This document shows positions 52,997-61,070 of a DNA stretch of 64,000 nucleotides, piece by piece; positions within the stretch are counted from its first letter, which is position 1, and the number at the start of each line of letters is the position of its first letter. The stretch lies in the NCBI GenBank assembly GCA_963642705.1, contig CAVIHU010000007.1, positions 1-64,000 on the forward strand. The letters run 5' to 3'. The position numbers were made by a program, and so were the translations under genes. Below the pieces are notes generated by a model. That model did not search any database. It was not told the origin of the DNA and was given only the letters and a program-made list of their open reading frames with translations. This DNA is from UBA11524 sp963642705 (GTDB lineage Bacteria > Bacillota > Clostridia > Christensenellales > Aristaeellaceae).

Positions 52997-54058
52997 ATGT
53001 CAATCACAACAAAGCTGTTCGGAAAGACGAAAGCAGGGCAAAATGTGACGATGTACACGCTTACGAATCATTTGGGCGCGTCCGTGTCCGTGCTTGATTT
53101 GGGCGCCATCGTGACGAATATCATTGTGCCGGACAAGAACGGCAAGCTTGATGACGTGGCGCTTGGTTTCGACACATTGGATAAGTACGAGGGCGGTCAC
53201 GGCTCCATGGGCGATACCATCGGGCGCTTTGCGAACCGTATCGGCGGCGCATCGTTCACGCTGGACGGCGAGACGTATCACCTGTATGCCAACGACGGCG
53301 TGAATTGCCTGCACGGCGGCAAGGAGGGCTTCCAGAAGAAAATCTGGCAGGCTGATCCTACGCTCGGCGAGCATAGCGATTCGGTGCGCTTCCGCTATGT
53401 CTCCGTAGATATGGAGGAGAATTTCCCCGGCAATCTGACGGCAGATGTGACCATCAGCTGGGATGATGACTGCAACCTGACGTTCCGCTATCAGGCAACG
53501 ACGGATAAGGCGACCGTCATCAACATGACGAATCACACGTATTTCAACCTCGCCGGACATGACCACGGCACGGTGCGCGACCATGAGGTGTATGTGGACA
53601 GCGATGTCGTGACGGATGTCGACAGTGGTCTGATTCCGACGGGCGCTTATCTGCCGGTCAGCTTGACGCCGCTTGACCTGCGCGAGGGGATGCTCATCGG
53701 CGATGGGCTTGATCGCATGAATGAATCCGTCCCGATGATGTATGCAAAGGGCTATGACTGCAATTATGTCCTGCGCAAGGGCAGTGCGATGGGGTTGGGC
53801 GCATGCGTGCACCACGAGGAATCCGGCAGGACGATGGAGGTCATCACCGATCAGCCGGGTGTGCAGCTCTATACCGCCTGCACGACGGATTACGAGGGCG
53901 GTAAGGGCGGCATGCATTATCTGCCGTATTCCGGTCTGTGCCTTGAAACGCAGCATTATCCGGATTCGCCCAATCACCCGAATTTCCCGACGACGGTGCT
54001 TCGTCCGGGCGAAATCTATGACACGACCACGATTTACGCCTTCCGCGTGGATGCGTAA
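52997..54058 (+). CDS. galM: Aldose 1-epimerase (galactose mutarotase)
   Basis: GalM interconverts alpha and beta anomers of galactose and other aldoses. The 353-residue enzyme has GRFANRIGGASFTLDG, CLHGGKEGFQKKIW with an active-site His, MTNHTYFNLAGHD with the second His, and the late catalytic Glu in GLCLETQHYPDSPNHPNFP. The start at 52997 is an ATG after GAGGAGG; an upstream in-frame ATG is poorer. It is monocistronic, between its own promoter and terminator. Confidence 0.95.
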   Translation: MSITTKLFGKTKAGQNVTMYTLTNHLGASVSVLDLGAIVTNIIVPDKNGKLDDVALGFDTLDKYEGGHGSMGDTIGRFANRIGGASFTLDGETYHLYANDGVNCLHGGKEGFQKKIWQADPTLGEHSDSVRFRYVSVDMEENFPGNLTADVTISWDDDCNLTFRYQATTDKATVINMTNHTYFNLAGHDHGTVRDHEVYVDSDVVTDVDSGLIPTGAYLPVSLTPLDLREGMLIGDGLDRMNESVPMMYAKGYDCNYVLRKGSAMGLGACVHHEESGRTMEVITDQPGVQLYTACTTDYEGGKGGMHYLPYSGLCLETQHYPDSPNHPNFPTTVLRPGEIYDTTTIYAFRVDA

Positions 54059-54072
54059 TCAATCGAAAAGAC

Positions 54073-54114
54073 GCTGTGCAGTCGGCTGAAAGGCCTGGCT
54101 GCACAGCCTTTTTT
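54073..54114 (+). terminator. Terminator after galM
   Basis: GCTGTGCAG (54073-54081) pairs with CTGCACAGC (54099-54107), followed by a TTTTTT tract at 54109-54114. Confidence 0.88.
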
Positions 54115-54167
54115 GGCTGCGGAGAGCACAAACTGTGCCCTTTTTTTGTTTTTTCTGGTGATAGCAG

Positions 54168-54196
54168 TTGTGTTCTGCCTTGCGCTGTGCTACACT
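54168..54196 (+). promoter_or_regulatory. Promoter of the esterase/ATP-grasp operon
   Basis: TTGTGT (54168-54173) and TACACT (54191-54196) are 17 bases apart. Transcription from about 54203 would give a leader of roughly 180 bases. Confidence 0.6.
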
Positions 54197-54203
54197 GTCA
54201 ACT

Positions 54204-54363
54204 GGTCGGAAACGACCTGCGGATTGATCGACAAACCGTAGGTGGCGCTGGAAGACTCGCAAGTCCTTCGACGCTATATCGAAAATCGGCGAGCTTCTTC
54301 GGGACGTTCAAACGGGGCGAAGCCCCTGGTCGGCGATTTTCGCGCGATTTCGTCGGAAATCGC
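54204..54363 (+). ncRNA. Structured 5' leader, candidate cis-regulatory RNA
   Basis: The leader can form four helices. (1) GGTCG-GAAA-CGACC at 54204-54217, a perfect GNRA hairpin. (2) A bulged stem at 54245-54274 capped by CGCA. (3) A long-range CGAAAATCG/CGATTTTCG pair (54280-54288 with 54334-54342) enclosing GGGGC-GAA-GCCCC at 54314-54326. (4) GCGATTTC-GTCG-GAAATCGC at 54344-54363, just before the AGAGGAAG ribosome site. I do not recognise a known riboswitch class. It could also be a dispersed repeat of this genome. There is no gene in 54059-54383. Confidence 0.5.
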
Positions 54364-54383
54364 ATTGAGAGGAAGCATGCAGT

Positions 54384-55151
54384 ATGATTGAAAAATGGAG
54401 CACCCAGATTCCGAAGCTGTCGGGGCGGGAGGGACGCACCGTTTATGTTTATGTGCCGGATGAGGCACAGGAGAATCCCGAAGCGCGTTATCCGGTGCTG
54501 TATATGTTCGATGGGCATAATGTTTTTTTTGATTCGGATGCCACGTACGGCAAATGCTGGGGCATGAAGGAGTACCTTGAGGCGGATCACACGCCGCTGA
54601 TTGTGGTAGCGGTGGATTGCAACCATTCGCCGAACAACGGTCGCCTGATGGAATATTCGCCGTTCACGTTCGAAGATCCGAAGCTGGGCTACATTCGCGG
54701 ACGCGGCAAGACGACGATGGAGTGGTTCGCCTATACGCTCAAGGACATGATCGACGAGAAGTACCCGACGATGCCGGAGCGTGAAACGACATGGATTGCC
54801 GGTTCGAGCATGGGCGGACTGATGAGCCTGTATGCGGTGACAGCCTATAATCACGTATATTCACGCGCGGCCTGCCTGTCGCCGAGCATCTGGTTCGCAA
54901 CGCGAAGCCTTGACCGTCTCATCCGCGACGCGCAGCTTGCGCCAGACACGGTCATCTACATGGATTACGGTTCACGTGAAATGGGTCATCACGACAATAT
55001 GCGCAAGCAATACGCTGCCGTGACGAGCCGCCTGCTGGAGAAGAATGTCCTGCTGACGAGCCGCATCGTGCCCAATGGCGACCACTGCGAGGCATGCTGG
55101 GAGGAACAGATTCCGTTCTTCATGCACATTCTGTTTTATAACCGCGATTGA
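54384..55151 (+). CDS. Alpha/beta-fold esterase (esterase D-like), first of an esterase pair
   Basis: The 255-residue protein is an alpha/beta hydrolase of the Fes/IroE/esterase D type. The nucleophile elbow is GSSMGGLMSLYAV, RYPVLYMFDGHNVFFD is the oxyanion-strand region, and the late PNGDHCEACWEEQI carries the catalytic His. No signal peptide is seen. The substrate is unknown; siderophore or ester-linked sugar hydrolysis are family precedents only. It starts the three-gene operon 15 bases before a second esterase. Confidence 0.85.
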   Translation: MIEKWSTQIPKLSGREGRTVYVYVPDEAQENPEARYPVLYMFDGHNVFFDSDATYGKCWGMKEYLEADHTPLIVVAVDCNHSPNNGRLMEYSPFTFEDPKLGYIRGRGKTTMEWFAYTLKDMIDEKYPTMPERETTWIAGSSMGGLMSLYAVTAYNHVYSRAACLSPSIWFATRSLDRLIRDAQLAPDTVIYMDYGSREMGHHDNMRKQYAAVTSRLLEKNVLLTSRIVPNGDHCEACWEEQIPFFMHILFYNRD

Positions 55152-55165
55152 AGGAAGATTAGCGA

Positions 55166-55912
55166 ATGCAGACATTTTATACGAAATGGCATAGCCCGTC
55201 TGTCGGGCGTGACATGGAAATCAAGGTGTACGGTCATGCCGGAAGACCGGTGTTGTTTATTCCCTGCCAGAACGGACGGTTCTTCGATTTCGAGAACTAT
55301 CATATGACCGATGTGTGGGCATCGTGGATTGATGACGGGCAGTGCACCGTGTTTTCGATTGATACGCTCGATCTTGAGACATATTCTGCCGATTACGATG
55401 CGCATGACCGCATCCGCCGCCATGAGGCATGGATGAACTATATCGTGCGCGAGGTCGTGCCGTTCATCCAGTCCATGACGAACGATCGAAACGGCTGGGA
55501 CGGTCAGCCGGGTATCATTGCCTTCGGGTGCAGTCTCGGCGCGACGCATGCCGCGAACCTCTATTTTCGCTTTCCTGAGATCTTTGACGGGCTGCTGGCA
55601 CTCAGCGGTATCTACACGAGCGAATATGGCTTTTCCGGCTGCACGGATGACCTCGTTTATGCCAATTCACCGGTGGACTATCTCGGCGGCATGGCATCGG
55701 ATCATCCGTATATCCGGCTGTACAACGAGCATAAGGCGGTCATCGTGGTCGGTCAGGGCGCGTGGGAAATGCCGGAAAGCACATTTCAACTGCGTGATAT
55801 CTGCCGGCAGAAGGATATCCACGTCTGGTTTGACATCTGGGGATATGATGTCAAGCACGACTGGGACTGGTGGTATCAGCAGGTGGCTTATCATGTGCCG
55901 CACATCCTCTAA
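55166..55912 (+). CDS. Second putative esterase of the operon
   Basis: This 248-residue alpha/beta hydrolase is only distantly like its neighbour. The Ser elbow is FGCSLGATHAANLYFRFPE, and the start HSPSVGRDMEIKVYGHAG resembles the esterase-family N-terminal strand. VKHDWDWWYQQVAYHVPHIL ends the chain, where the catalytic His would be in KHDW. It has no signal peptide. It lies between the first esterase and an ATP-grasp enzyme, 30 bases before the latter. The substrate is unknown. Confidence 0.82.
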   Translation: MQTFYTKWHSPSVGRDMEIKVYGHAGRPVLFIPCQNGRFFDFENYHMTDVWASWIDDGQCTVFSIDTLDLETYSADYDAHDRIRRHEAWMNYIVREVVPFIQSMTNDRNGWDGQPGIIAFGCSLGATHAANLYFRFPEIFDGLLALSGIYTSEYGFSGCTDDLVYANSPVDYLGGMASDHPYIRLYNEHKAVIVVGQGAWEMPESTFQLRDICRQKDIHVWFDIWGYDVKHDWDWWYQQVAYHVPHIL

Positions 55913-55941
55913 GCATACGAAGAGAAAAGGATTGAAGAAGC

Positions 55942-57135
55942 ATGAAGAACTTTGTATTCATTTCCCCGAATTTTCCGGTCAACTACTGGCAGTTCTGCCG
56001 TCAGCTGCGCAATAACGGTCTGCGCGTTCTGGGTATCGGCGATCAGCCCTATGATACGCTGCTGCCGGAGCTGAAGGATTCGCTCCATGAGTACTATAAG
56101 GTCGGCAGCATGGAAAACTACGATGAAGTCTACCGTGCGGTGGCGTTCTTCATCAGCAGGTACGGCCGTATTGACTGGCTGGAAAGCAACAACGAATACT
56201 GGCTTGAGCGTGATGCGATGCTTCGTACGGATTTCCACATCACAAGCGGCTTTCAGGTCAGCGATATGCCGCGCATTAAGTTCAAGTCCAGGATGAAGGA
56301 ATATTACCAGCGTGCAGGAATTGCGACCGCACGGTATCATCTGGTGGATGACTTTGGCGGATGCATGGCGTTCATCCGGGAGGTCGGCTGGCCGGTGATT
56401 GTCAAGCCGGATAACGGCGTCGGCGCGTCGCATACCTATAAGCTGTCAAATGAGGATGATCTGCGCCATTTCCTGGCTCTCAAGGAGCCGGAGGTGTCCT
56501 ATATCATGGAGGAATTCATCCATGCTGAGGTCAACAGCTATGATGCGATCATCAACAGCAAGGGCGAGCCGATTTTTGAAACGGGTAACGTTACGCCGTT
56601 CTCCATCATGGATATTGTCAACAACGATGACAACTCCATCTATTATATTGTTAAGCAGCTGCATGACGATGTCCGAGCAGCAGGCCGCGCAACAGTGAAG
56701 TCCTTCGGCGTGCGCAGCCGCTTTGTACACTTCGAGTTCTTCCGCCTGACGGAGGACCAGGAGAGCATGGGCAAGAAGGGCGACGTCGTGGCGCTTGAGG
56801 TGAACATGCGCCCGTGCGGCGGTTATTCGCCGGACATGATGAATTTCGCCAATTCGACGGATGTCTACAAGATCTGGGCGGACATGATCGCCTACGACAG
56901 CACGCTGACGCAGCAGGGCGAACACGCGTTTTGCGCCTTTGCGGGACGCCGTGACGGCAAGCACTTCCGCGTTTCGCATGACGAACTGATGAGCAAATAT
57001 GCTGCGCAGATGAAGATGGTCGGGCGTGTGCCGGACGCGCTGTCGGGCGCGATGGGCAACATGATGTATGTTGCGAACTTCCCGACCGAGGAAGCCATGC
57101 ACGCGTTCTACAAGGATGCCTGCGACACCTTATGA
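55942..57135 (+). CDS. ATP-grasp ligase of unknown substrate
   Basis: The 397-residue enzyme has the ATP-grasp fold: an N-terminal Rossmann-like part (NFVFISPNFPVNYWQFC), the ATP Lys in WPVIVKPDNGVGASHTYKL, the hinge YIMEEFIHAEVNSYDA and the metal-binding LEVNMRPCGGYSPDMMN. Such enzymes join a carboxylate to an amine or thiol using ATP, as in amino-acid ligases. The C-terminal 90 residues look like an extra dimer or substrate domain. A strong terminator follows. With two esterases upstream, the operon could build or break an ester/amide metabolite; this is inference. Confidence 0.85.
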   Translation: MKNFVFISPNFPVNYWQFCRQLRNNGLRVLGIGDQPYDTLLPELKDSLHEYYKVGSMENYDEVYRAVAFFISRYGRIDWLESNNEYWLERDAMLRTDFHITSGFQVSDMPRIKFKSRMKEYYQRAGIATARYHLVDDFGGCMAFIREVGWPVIVKPDNGVGASHTYKLSNEDDLRHFLALKEPEVSYIMEEFIHAEVNSYDAIINSKGEPIFETGNVTPFSIMDIVNNDDNSIYYIVKQLHDDVRAAGRATVKSFGVRSRFVHFEFFRLTEDQESMGKKGDVVALEVNMRPCGGYSPDMMNFANSTDVYKIWADMIAYDSTLTQQGEHAFCAFAGRRDGKHFRVSHDELMSKYAAQMKMVGRVPDALSGAMGNMMYVANFPTEEAMHAFYKDACDTL

Positions 57136-57151
57136 CGTAAAACAAACAGAA

Positions 57152-57186
57152 GGGAGACCGAGCCATTGATCGGTCTCCCAATTTTA
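57152..57186. terminator. Bidirectional terminator, ATP-grasp / GNAT
   Basis: GGGAGACCGA (57152-57161) pairs exactly with TCGGTCTCCC (57170-57179), followed by AATTTTATT. It ends the ATP-grasp operon and probably the opposing GNAT gene. Confidence 0.88.
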
Positions 57187-57678
57187 TTACAGCGCATGAT
57201 AGTATGGGCAGATGTCCTCGTAGTGACCGTCCTTCATGCGGAAGCCCTTCGGAATGATGCCCAGCGGCACGAAGCCGAGCCGCTCATACAGGTGACGTGC
57301 ATGGGTGTTGCTGCGCACGACGGCATTGAACTGCATGATGGCGAACCCGTTCAGCTTCCCCTGCATCAGACTGTCCGAAACGAGCGCCTCGCCGATGTGC
57401 AGACCGCGTGCATCGCGGCTGACGGCGTAGCTCGCGTTACAGATGTGTCCGCAGCGTCCGATGTTGTTCGGGTGGAGGATGTACAGCCCGAGCACCTTGC
57501 CGGTATCTGCATCGACGGCAACGGCACTGAGCGTCTGTGCGGAAAAAAAGCGGTCGCCGGTGTCTATCGTCAAGAAGTCCTCCTGCGGAAAGGCGATGCC
57601 ATCCTCGACAACCTCATTCCAGATGCGAACCATATCCGGTACATCGGATTCTGTATATGCCCTGACAAGGATGTTCAT
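57187..57678 (-). CDS. GNAT family N-acetyltransferase
   Basis: This 163-residue protein has the GNAT acetyl-CoA fold. The N-terminal strand is NILVRAYTESDVPDMVRIWNE, the pantetheine-binding strand region is YAVSRDARGLHIGEALV, and FNAVVRSNTHARHLYERLGF is the typical C-terminal motif. Phosphinothricin-acetyltransferase-like members look similar, but the substrate cannot be set. AAGGAGAC precedes the ATG. Confidence 0.9.
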   Translation of the reverse strand: MNILVRAYTESDVPDMVRIWNEVVEDGIAFPQEDFLTIDTGDRFFSAQTLSAVAVDADTGKVLGLYILHPNNIGRCGHICNASYAVSRDARGLHIGEALVSDSLMQGKLNGFAIMQFNAVVRSNTHARHLYERLGFVPLGIIPKGFRMKDGHYEDICPYYHAL

Positions 57679-57762
57679 GTGAAATCAGTCTCCTTTTTTG
57701 CGCAATGCCGCAAAACGCGGACGGAAGGTATTATACATCCAATCAGGCAAAAAAAGAAGCTC

Positions 57763-57791
57763 TTTTCAGCACAGCGGAAATGTGATACAAT
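57763..57791 (+). promoter_or_regulatory. Promoter of the SNF2 gene
   Basis: TTTTCA (57763-57768) and TACAAT (57786-57791) are 17 bases apart, about 33 bases before the ATG. Confidence 0.6.
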
Positions 57792-57824
57792 GAAAATGCA
57801 AGTTTGGCGGAATGAGGTGCGGGG

Positions 57825-60800
57825 ATGAATCTAAAGCAGGTTTCAAGCATGTTTTCTGCATCGGATTACTGGAGGGGCATGGATTATTACAAGCGGGGAC
57901 TGGTAGAAAAAATCTGGCATAAGGAAAAGAATCAAACAATTGAGATTTCCGGGCTTGTCAGGGGAACCAGCGTGTACAGTGTCCGCCTGATTCTTCGGGA
58001 TGATCAGATCGAGAAAAGAAGTTGCACTTGCCCTAAATACAGGGAGTGGGGAAGCTGCAAGCATCTTGCGGCGGCCATGATTGATTATGTGGAAACGGTG
58101 GAGGTTCAGAACAAAAAAAGCGACAGTGCAGCGCAGCTGATGCTGACCACCTATCTGACGAAGGCGCAGAAGCAAACGGAAGCGCCGCAGCGGCTTGCCC
58201 GGCTTGTGCCTCGATTGGCGCCGGAAGGTATAGATTCATATCCGCCTTTTTCTTTCTTTGTGGGATATGATAAGCTGTATACGATCAGGAACATAGAGAA
58301 TTTCCTGAACAACGTCAGTCAGGAAAAAACGGAAATCTACGGCAAGGGACTGACGCTGAATCACAGCATGGAGCAGTTCGATGCGAGGTCGCAGAAAATC
58401 ATTCAGTTACTGATGAATGAATTTCCGCAGTTTCATTCCGTTGGTTTGTATGGCTATTACCGTGAGACATACAGCTACGGCTATCGAAAGAATGAAATCA
58501 GACTGACAGGCGATGCGTTTGACCGCATGTTCGACCTGCTCAAGGACGAACCGCTGGCCACAACGGATAAAGGGACGATTCGTCTTGAAGAGCGTGATCC
58601 GGAGATTACCGTCAGGATCGAAAAGAACAGGAAGAACGTCGATCTGCTGGTTGAAACGGAAGAAAAGTTTACCTATTTCGGCAGCAGCCGATGCCGGTAT
58701 CTGATCGGCGGCGACAGGCTGCTCCGGTGCTCGAAACAATTCAGCGAGAAGGTCGGTCCGCTGATTGAAAGCGGAAAGAACAAAATGACACTGTCCTTCG
58801 ATGATCTGCCGACCTTTTGCAGCTGTGTGCTGCCGGAAATCAGCGGTCTGGTCAAAATCGTGGATTCATGGAATCTGTTGCAGAAGTATGTGCCGGAGGA
58901 CTGCACGGTACGCTTCTATTTCGACATGGACAGGGAGACGCTGACGCTGGCGATTGCCTTTGTTTACGGCGAACGCAGCTTCACATCCGCTGATAAACCG
59001 AACGATAGGGATGGCGTAAGACGAAACCTTCGTCAGGAGAAAAGCGCTGTTTCCTTTGCGGAACGCTTCTTTGAGTATGACGTGAAAAATCGGCTTGTGA
59101 TCCGTTATGAGGATGCAATCTATGACTTCCTTTCTTCCGGCATCGACAGCTTCCGAGAGCACGGGGAGGTCTATATCAGCAGCCGTTTGCAGAACAGGCG
59201 CGTATCGCCTGCGCCGGCGAAAATCGGCGTGTCTGTATCCGATGGACTGCTGACGCTTTCGCTGGATGCAGGCGGATTTCCGCCGGAGGAGCTGTCTGCG
59301 CTCTACGAGAGCATGCTTCTGCGCAAGCGCTATCATCGCCTTGCAGACGGGCGCTACATGCCCATTGACGGCTCGTCCTGCGAGAAGCTGGCTGAAATGA
59401 CGCAGATGCTTCAGCTTTCCCCGAAGGAGCTGAAGAGCGGGAGCATTAAGATGCCGGCGTATCGCGGATTGTATCTCGATGCGATGCTGACAGGCAGTGA
59501 TGGGATTCGGGTCAGCCGCGACACGCAGTTCCGCTCGATGATTCGCAATTTCAAGACGCTGTCGGAAAGCGATTACGCGGCACCACCGGATTTGAACGCT
59601 TCACTGCGCTCGTATCAGCTGACCGGCTATCAGTGGCTCAAAACGCTGGAAAGCTATGGCTTCGGCGGCATTCTGGCGGATGAAATGGGTTTGGGCAAGA
59701 CACTGCAGACCATCGCGTTCCTCGATACCGTCCGCAATGAACGCGTTGGTATGCCGAGCCTGGTCGTTTGTCCGGCATCGCTGATTTACAACTGGGGCGA
59801 TGAAATGCAGAGGTTCGCGCCGCAGCTGAAATACGCGCTGATGCTTGGCAACGCGGCAGAACGCAGGGAGAAGCGTCAAGGTGCGGCGGACGCGGATGTG
59901 TGGGTGACATCCTATGAGCTGCTGCGTCAGGATATCGAGGACTATGCAGCGCTGAGCTTCTACTGCTGCGTGCTTGATGAGGCGCAGCATATCAAGAACA
60001 GCACAACGCTCGTTTCCAAGAGCGTTAAGCGTATCATGTGCCGGCAGCGTTTTGTGCTGACCGGTACGCCGATTGAGAACCGGCTCAGCGAGCTGTGGAA
60101 CCTGTTCGACTTCATGATGCCGGGCTATCTGTTCTCGCATCACGCCTTTGTCGAGAAGCTCGAAAAGCCCATTGTGAAATCAAAAAACAGCGAAGCAATG
60201 TCGCAGCTGCGCAGGCTGGTGCAGCCGTTCATGCTTCGCCGATTAAAGGCGGACGTGCTCAAGGAGCTGCCCGCGAAGCAGGAATATGTCCGCAGAATCT
60301 CCCTTTCCGAGGAAGAGAAGAAGATATACTTCGCGAATGTGCAGGCGACGCTCAGCGGCATCCATCAGGGAGAAGGCAAGCTGCAGATTCTTGCGGCGCT
60401 GATACGGCTGCGTCAGGTGTGCTGCGACCCGAATCTCTGCTACGAGAATTATACCGGCGCGACAAGCAAGCTGGACGCGTGTGTGGAGCTGTGCGAGGAG
60501 ATGGTAGCGAACAAGCACCAAATCCTGCTGTTCTCGCAGTTCACCTCGATGCTGGAACGGCTGCGCAATCGATTTGATGCAGCAGGCATTTCAAACTTCA
60601 CGCTGCAGGGCTCAACATCAAAGGAACGCCGTGCGGAGCTTGTAAAGGCATTCAACGCAGGCGAAGCATCGGTCTTCCTGATTTCGCTCAAGGCAGGCGG
60701 AACAGGGCTGAACCTGACGGCGGCGGATGTGGTCATTCATTTCGATCCGTGGTGGAATCAGGCGGTCCAGGATCAGGCAACCGATCGTGCGCACCGCATC

Positions 60801-60974
60801 GGACAAATGGCACACGTGCAAGTCTACAAACTGATCGCAAAGGATACAATTGAGGAAAAAATCCTCGAATTGCAGGAGCAGAAGAGCGCCCTGCTCGACA
60901 ACGTTTCGGGCGGCGAAGAAGGCAGCATCATGAACATGAGCACCGATGAGCTGATGTCGTTGCTGAAAATATAA
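57825..60974 (+). CDS. SWIM-domain SNF2-family DNA translocase
   Basis: The 1049-residue protein starts with a SWIM zinc module (CTCPKYREWGSCKHLAAAM, the CxC-xn-CxH pattern, near residues 66-84). A long bacterial SNF2-associated region follows to about 590. The SNF2 ATPase then has Walker A DEMGLGKTLQTIAF, Walker B VLDEAQHIK, and helicase C motifs ending QATDRAHRIGQMAHVQVYKL. SNF2 proteins move along double-stranded DNA or remodel protein-DNA complexes, and some act with RNA polymerase. The SWIM-SNF2 form is common in Firmicutes; its role is undefined. No methylase, nuclease or defence partner is adjacent. Confidence 0.94.
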   Translation: MNLKQVSSMFSASDYWRGMDYYKRGLVEKIWHKEKNQTIEISGLVRGTSVYSVRLILRDDQIEKRSCTCPKYREWGSCKHLAAAMIDYVETVEVQNKKSDSAAQLMLTTYLTKAQKQTEAPQRLARLVPRLAPEGIDSYPPFSFFVGYDKLYTIRNIENFLNNVSQEKTEIYGKGLTLNHSMEQFDARSQKIIQLLMNEFPQFHSVGLYGYYRETYSYGYRKNEIRLTGDAFDRMFDLLKDEPLATTDKGTIRLEERDPEITVRIEKNRKNVDLLVETEEKFTYFGSSRCRYLIGGDRLLRCSKQFSEKVGPLIESGKNKMTLSFDDLPTFCSCVLPEISGLVKIVDSWNLLQKYVPEDCTVRFYFDMDRETLTLAIAFVYGERSFTSADKPNDRDGVRRNLRQEKSAVSFAERFFEYDVKNRLVIRYEDAIYDFLSSGIDSFREHGEVYISSRLQNRRVSPAPAKIGVSVSDGLLTLSLDAGGFPPEELSALYESMLLRKRYHRLADGRYMPIDGSSCEKLAEMTQMLQLSPKELKSGSIKMPAYRGLYLDAMLTGSDGIRVSRDTQFRSMIRNFKTLSESDYAAPPDLNASLRSYQLTGYQWLKTLESYGFGGILADEMGLGKTLQTIAFLDTVRNERVGMPSLVVCPASLIYNWGDEMQRFAPQLKYALMLGNAAERREKRQGAADADVWVTSYELLRQDIEDYAALSFYCCVLDEAQHIKNSTTLVSKSVKRIMCRQRFVLTGTPIENRLSELWNLFDFMMPGYLFSHHAFVEKLEKPIVKSKNSEAMSQLRRLVQPFMLRRLKADVLKELPAKQEYVRRISLSEEEKKIYFANVQATLSGIHQGEGKLQILAALIRLRQVCCDPNLCYENYTGATSKLDACVELCEEMVANKHQILLFSQFTSMLERLRNRFDAAGISNFTLQGSTSKERRAELVKAFNAGEASVFLISLKAGGTGLNLTAADVVIHFDPWWNQAVQDQATDRAHRIGQMAHVQVYKLIAKDTIEEKILELQEQKSALLDNVSGGEEGSIMNMSTDELMSLLKI

Positions 60975-61020
60975 GGCAACACGGTGCAATTCGACACCGC
61001 CGAATGGTGCGGTGCTGCCC
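60975..61020. repeat. Dispersed palindromic repeat, copy C (short)
   Basis: GGCAACAC-GGTGCAATTC near 60975 and GCCGAATGGTGCGGTGCTGCC near 60997-61018 form an imperfect hairpin. The ATTCGGCGG/GCCGAATGGTGCG core is shared with copies A (3704) and B (8384). It lies just past the SNF2 stop. Confidence 0.5.
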
Positions 61021-61026
61021 CCAAAT

Positions 61027-61070
61027 AGCCCGAAAGGCGTGAATTTGTTCCGCTTTTCGGGCTGCTTTTT
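61027..61070. terminator. Terminator, SNF2 gene / glycoside hydrolase
   Basis: AGCCCGAAA (61027-61035) pairs with TTTCGGGCT (61055-61063), followed by TTTTT at 61066-61070, between convergent genes. Confidence 0.85.
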
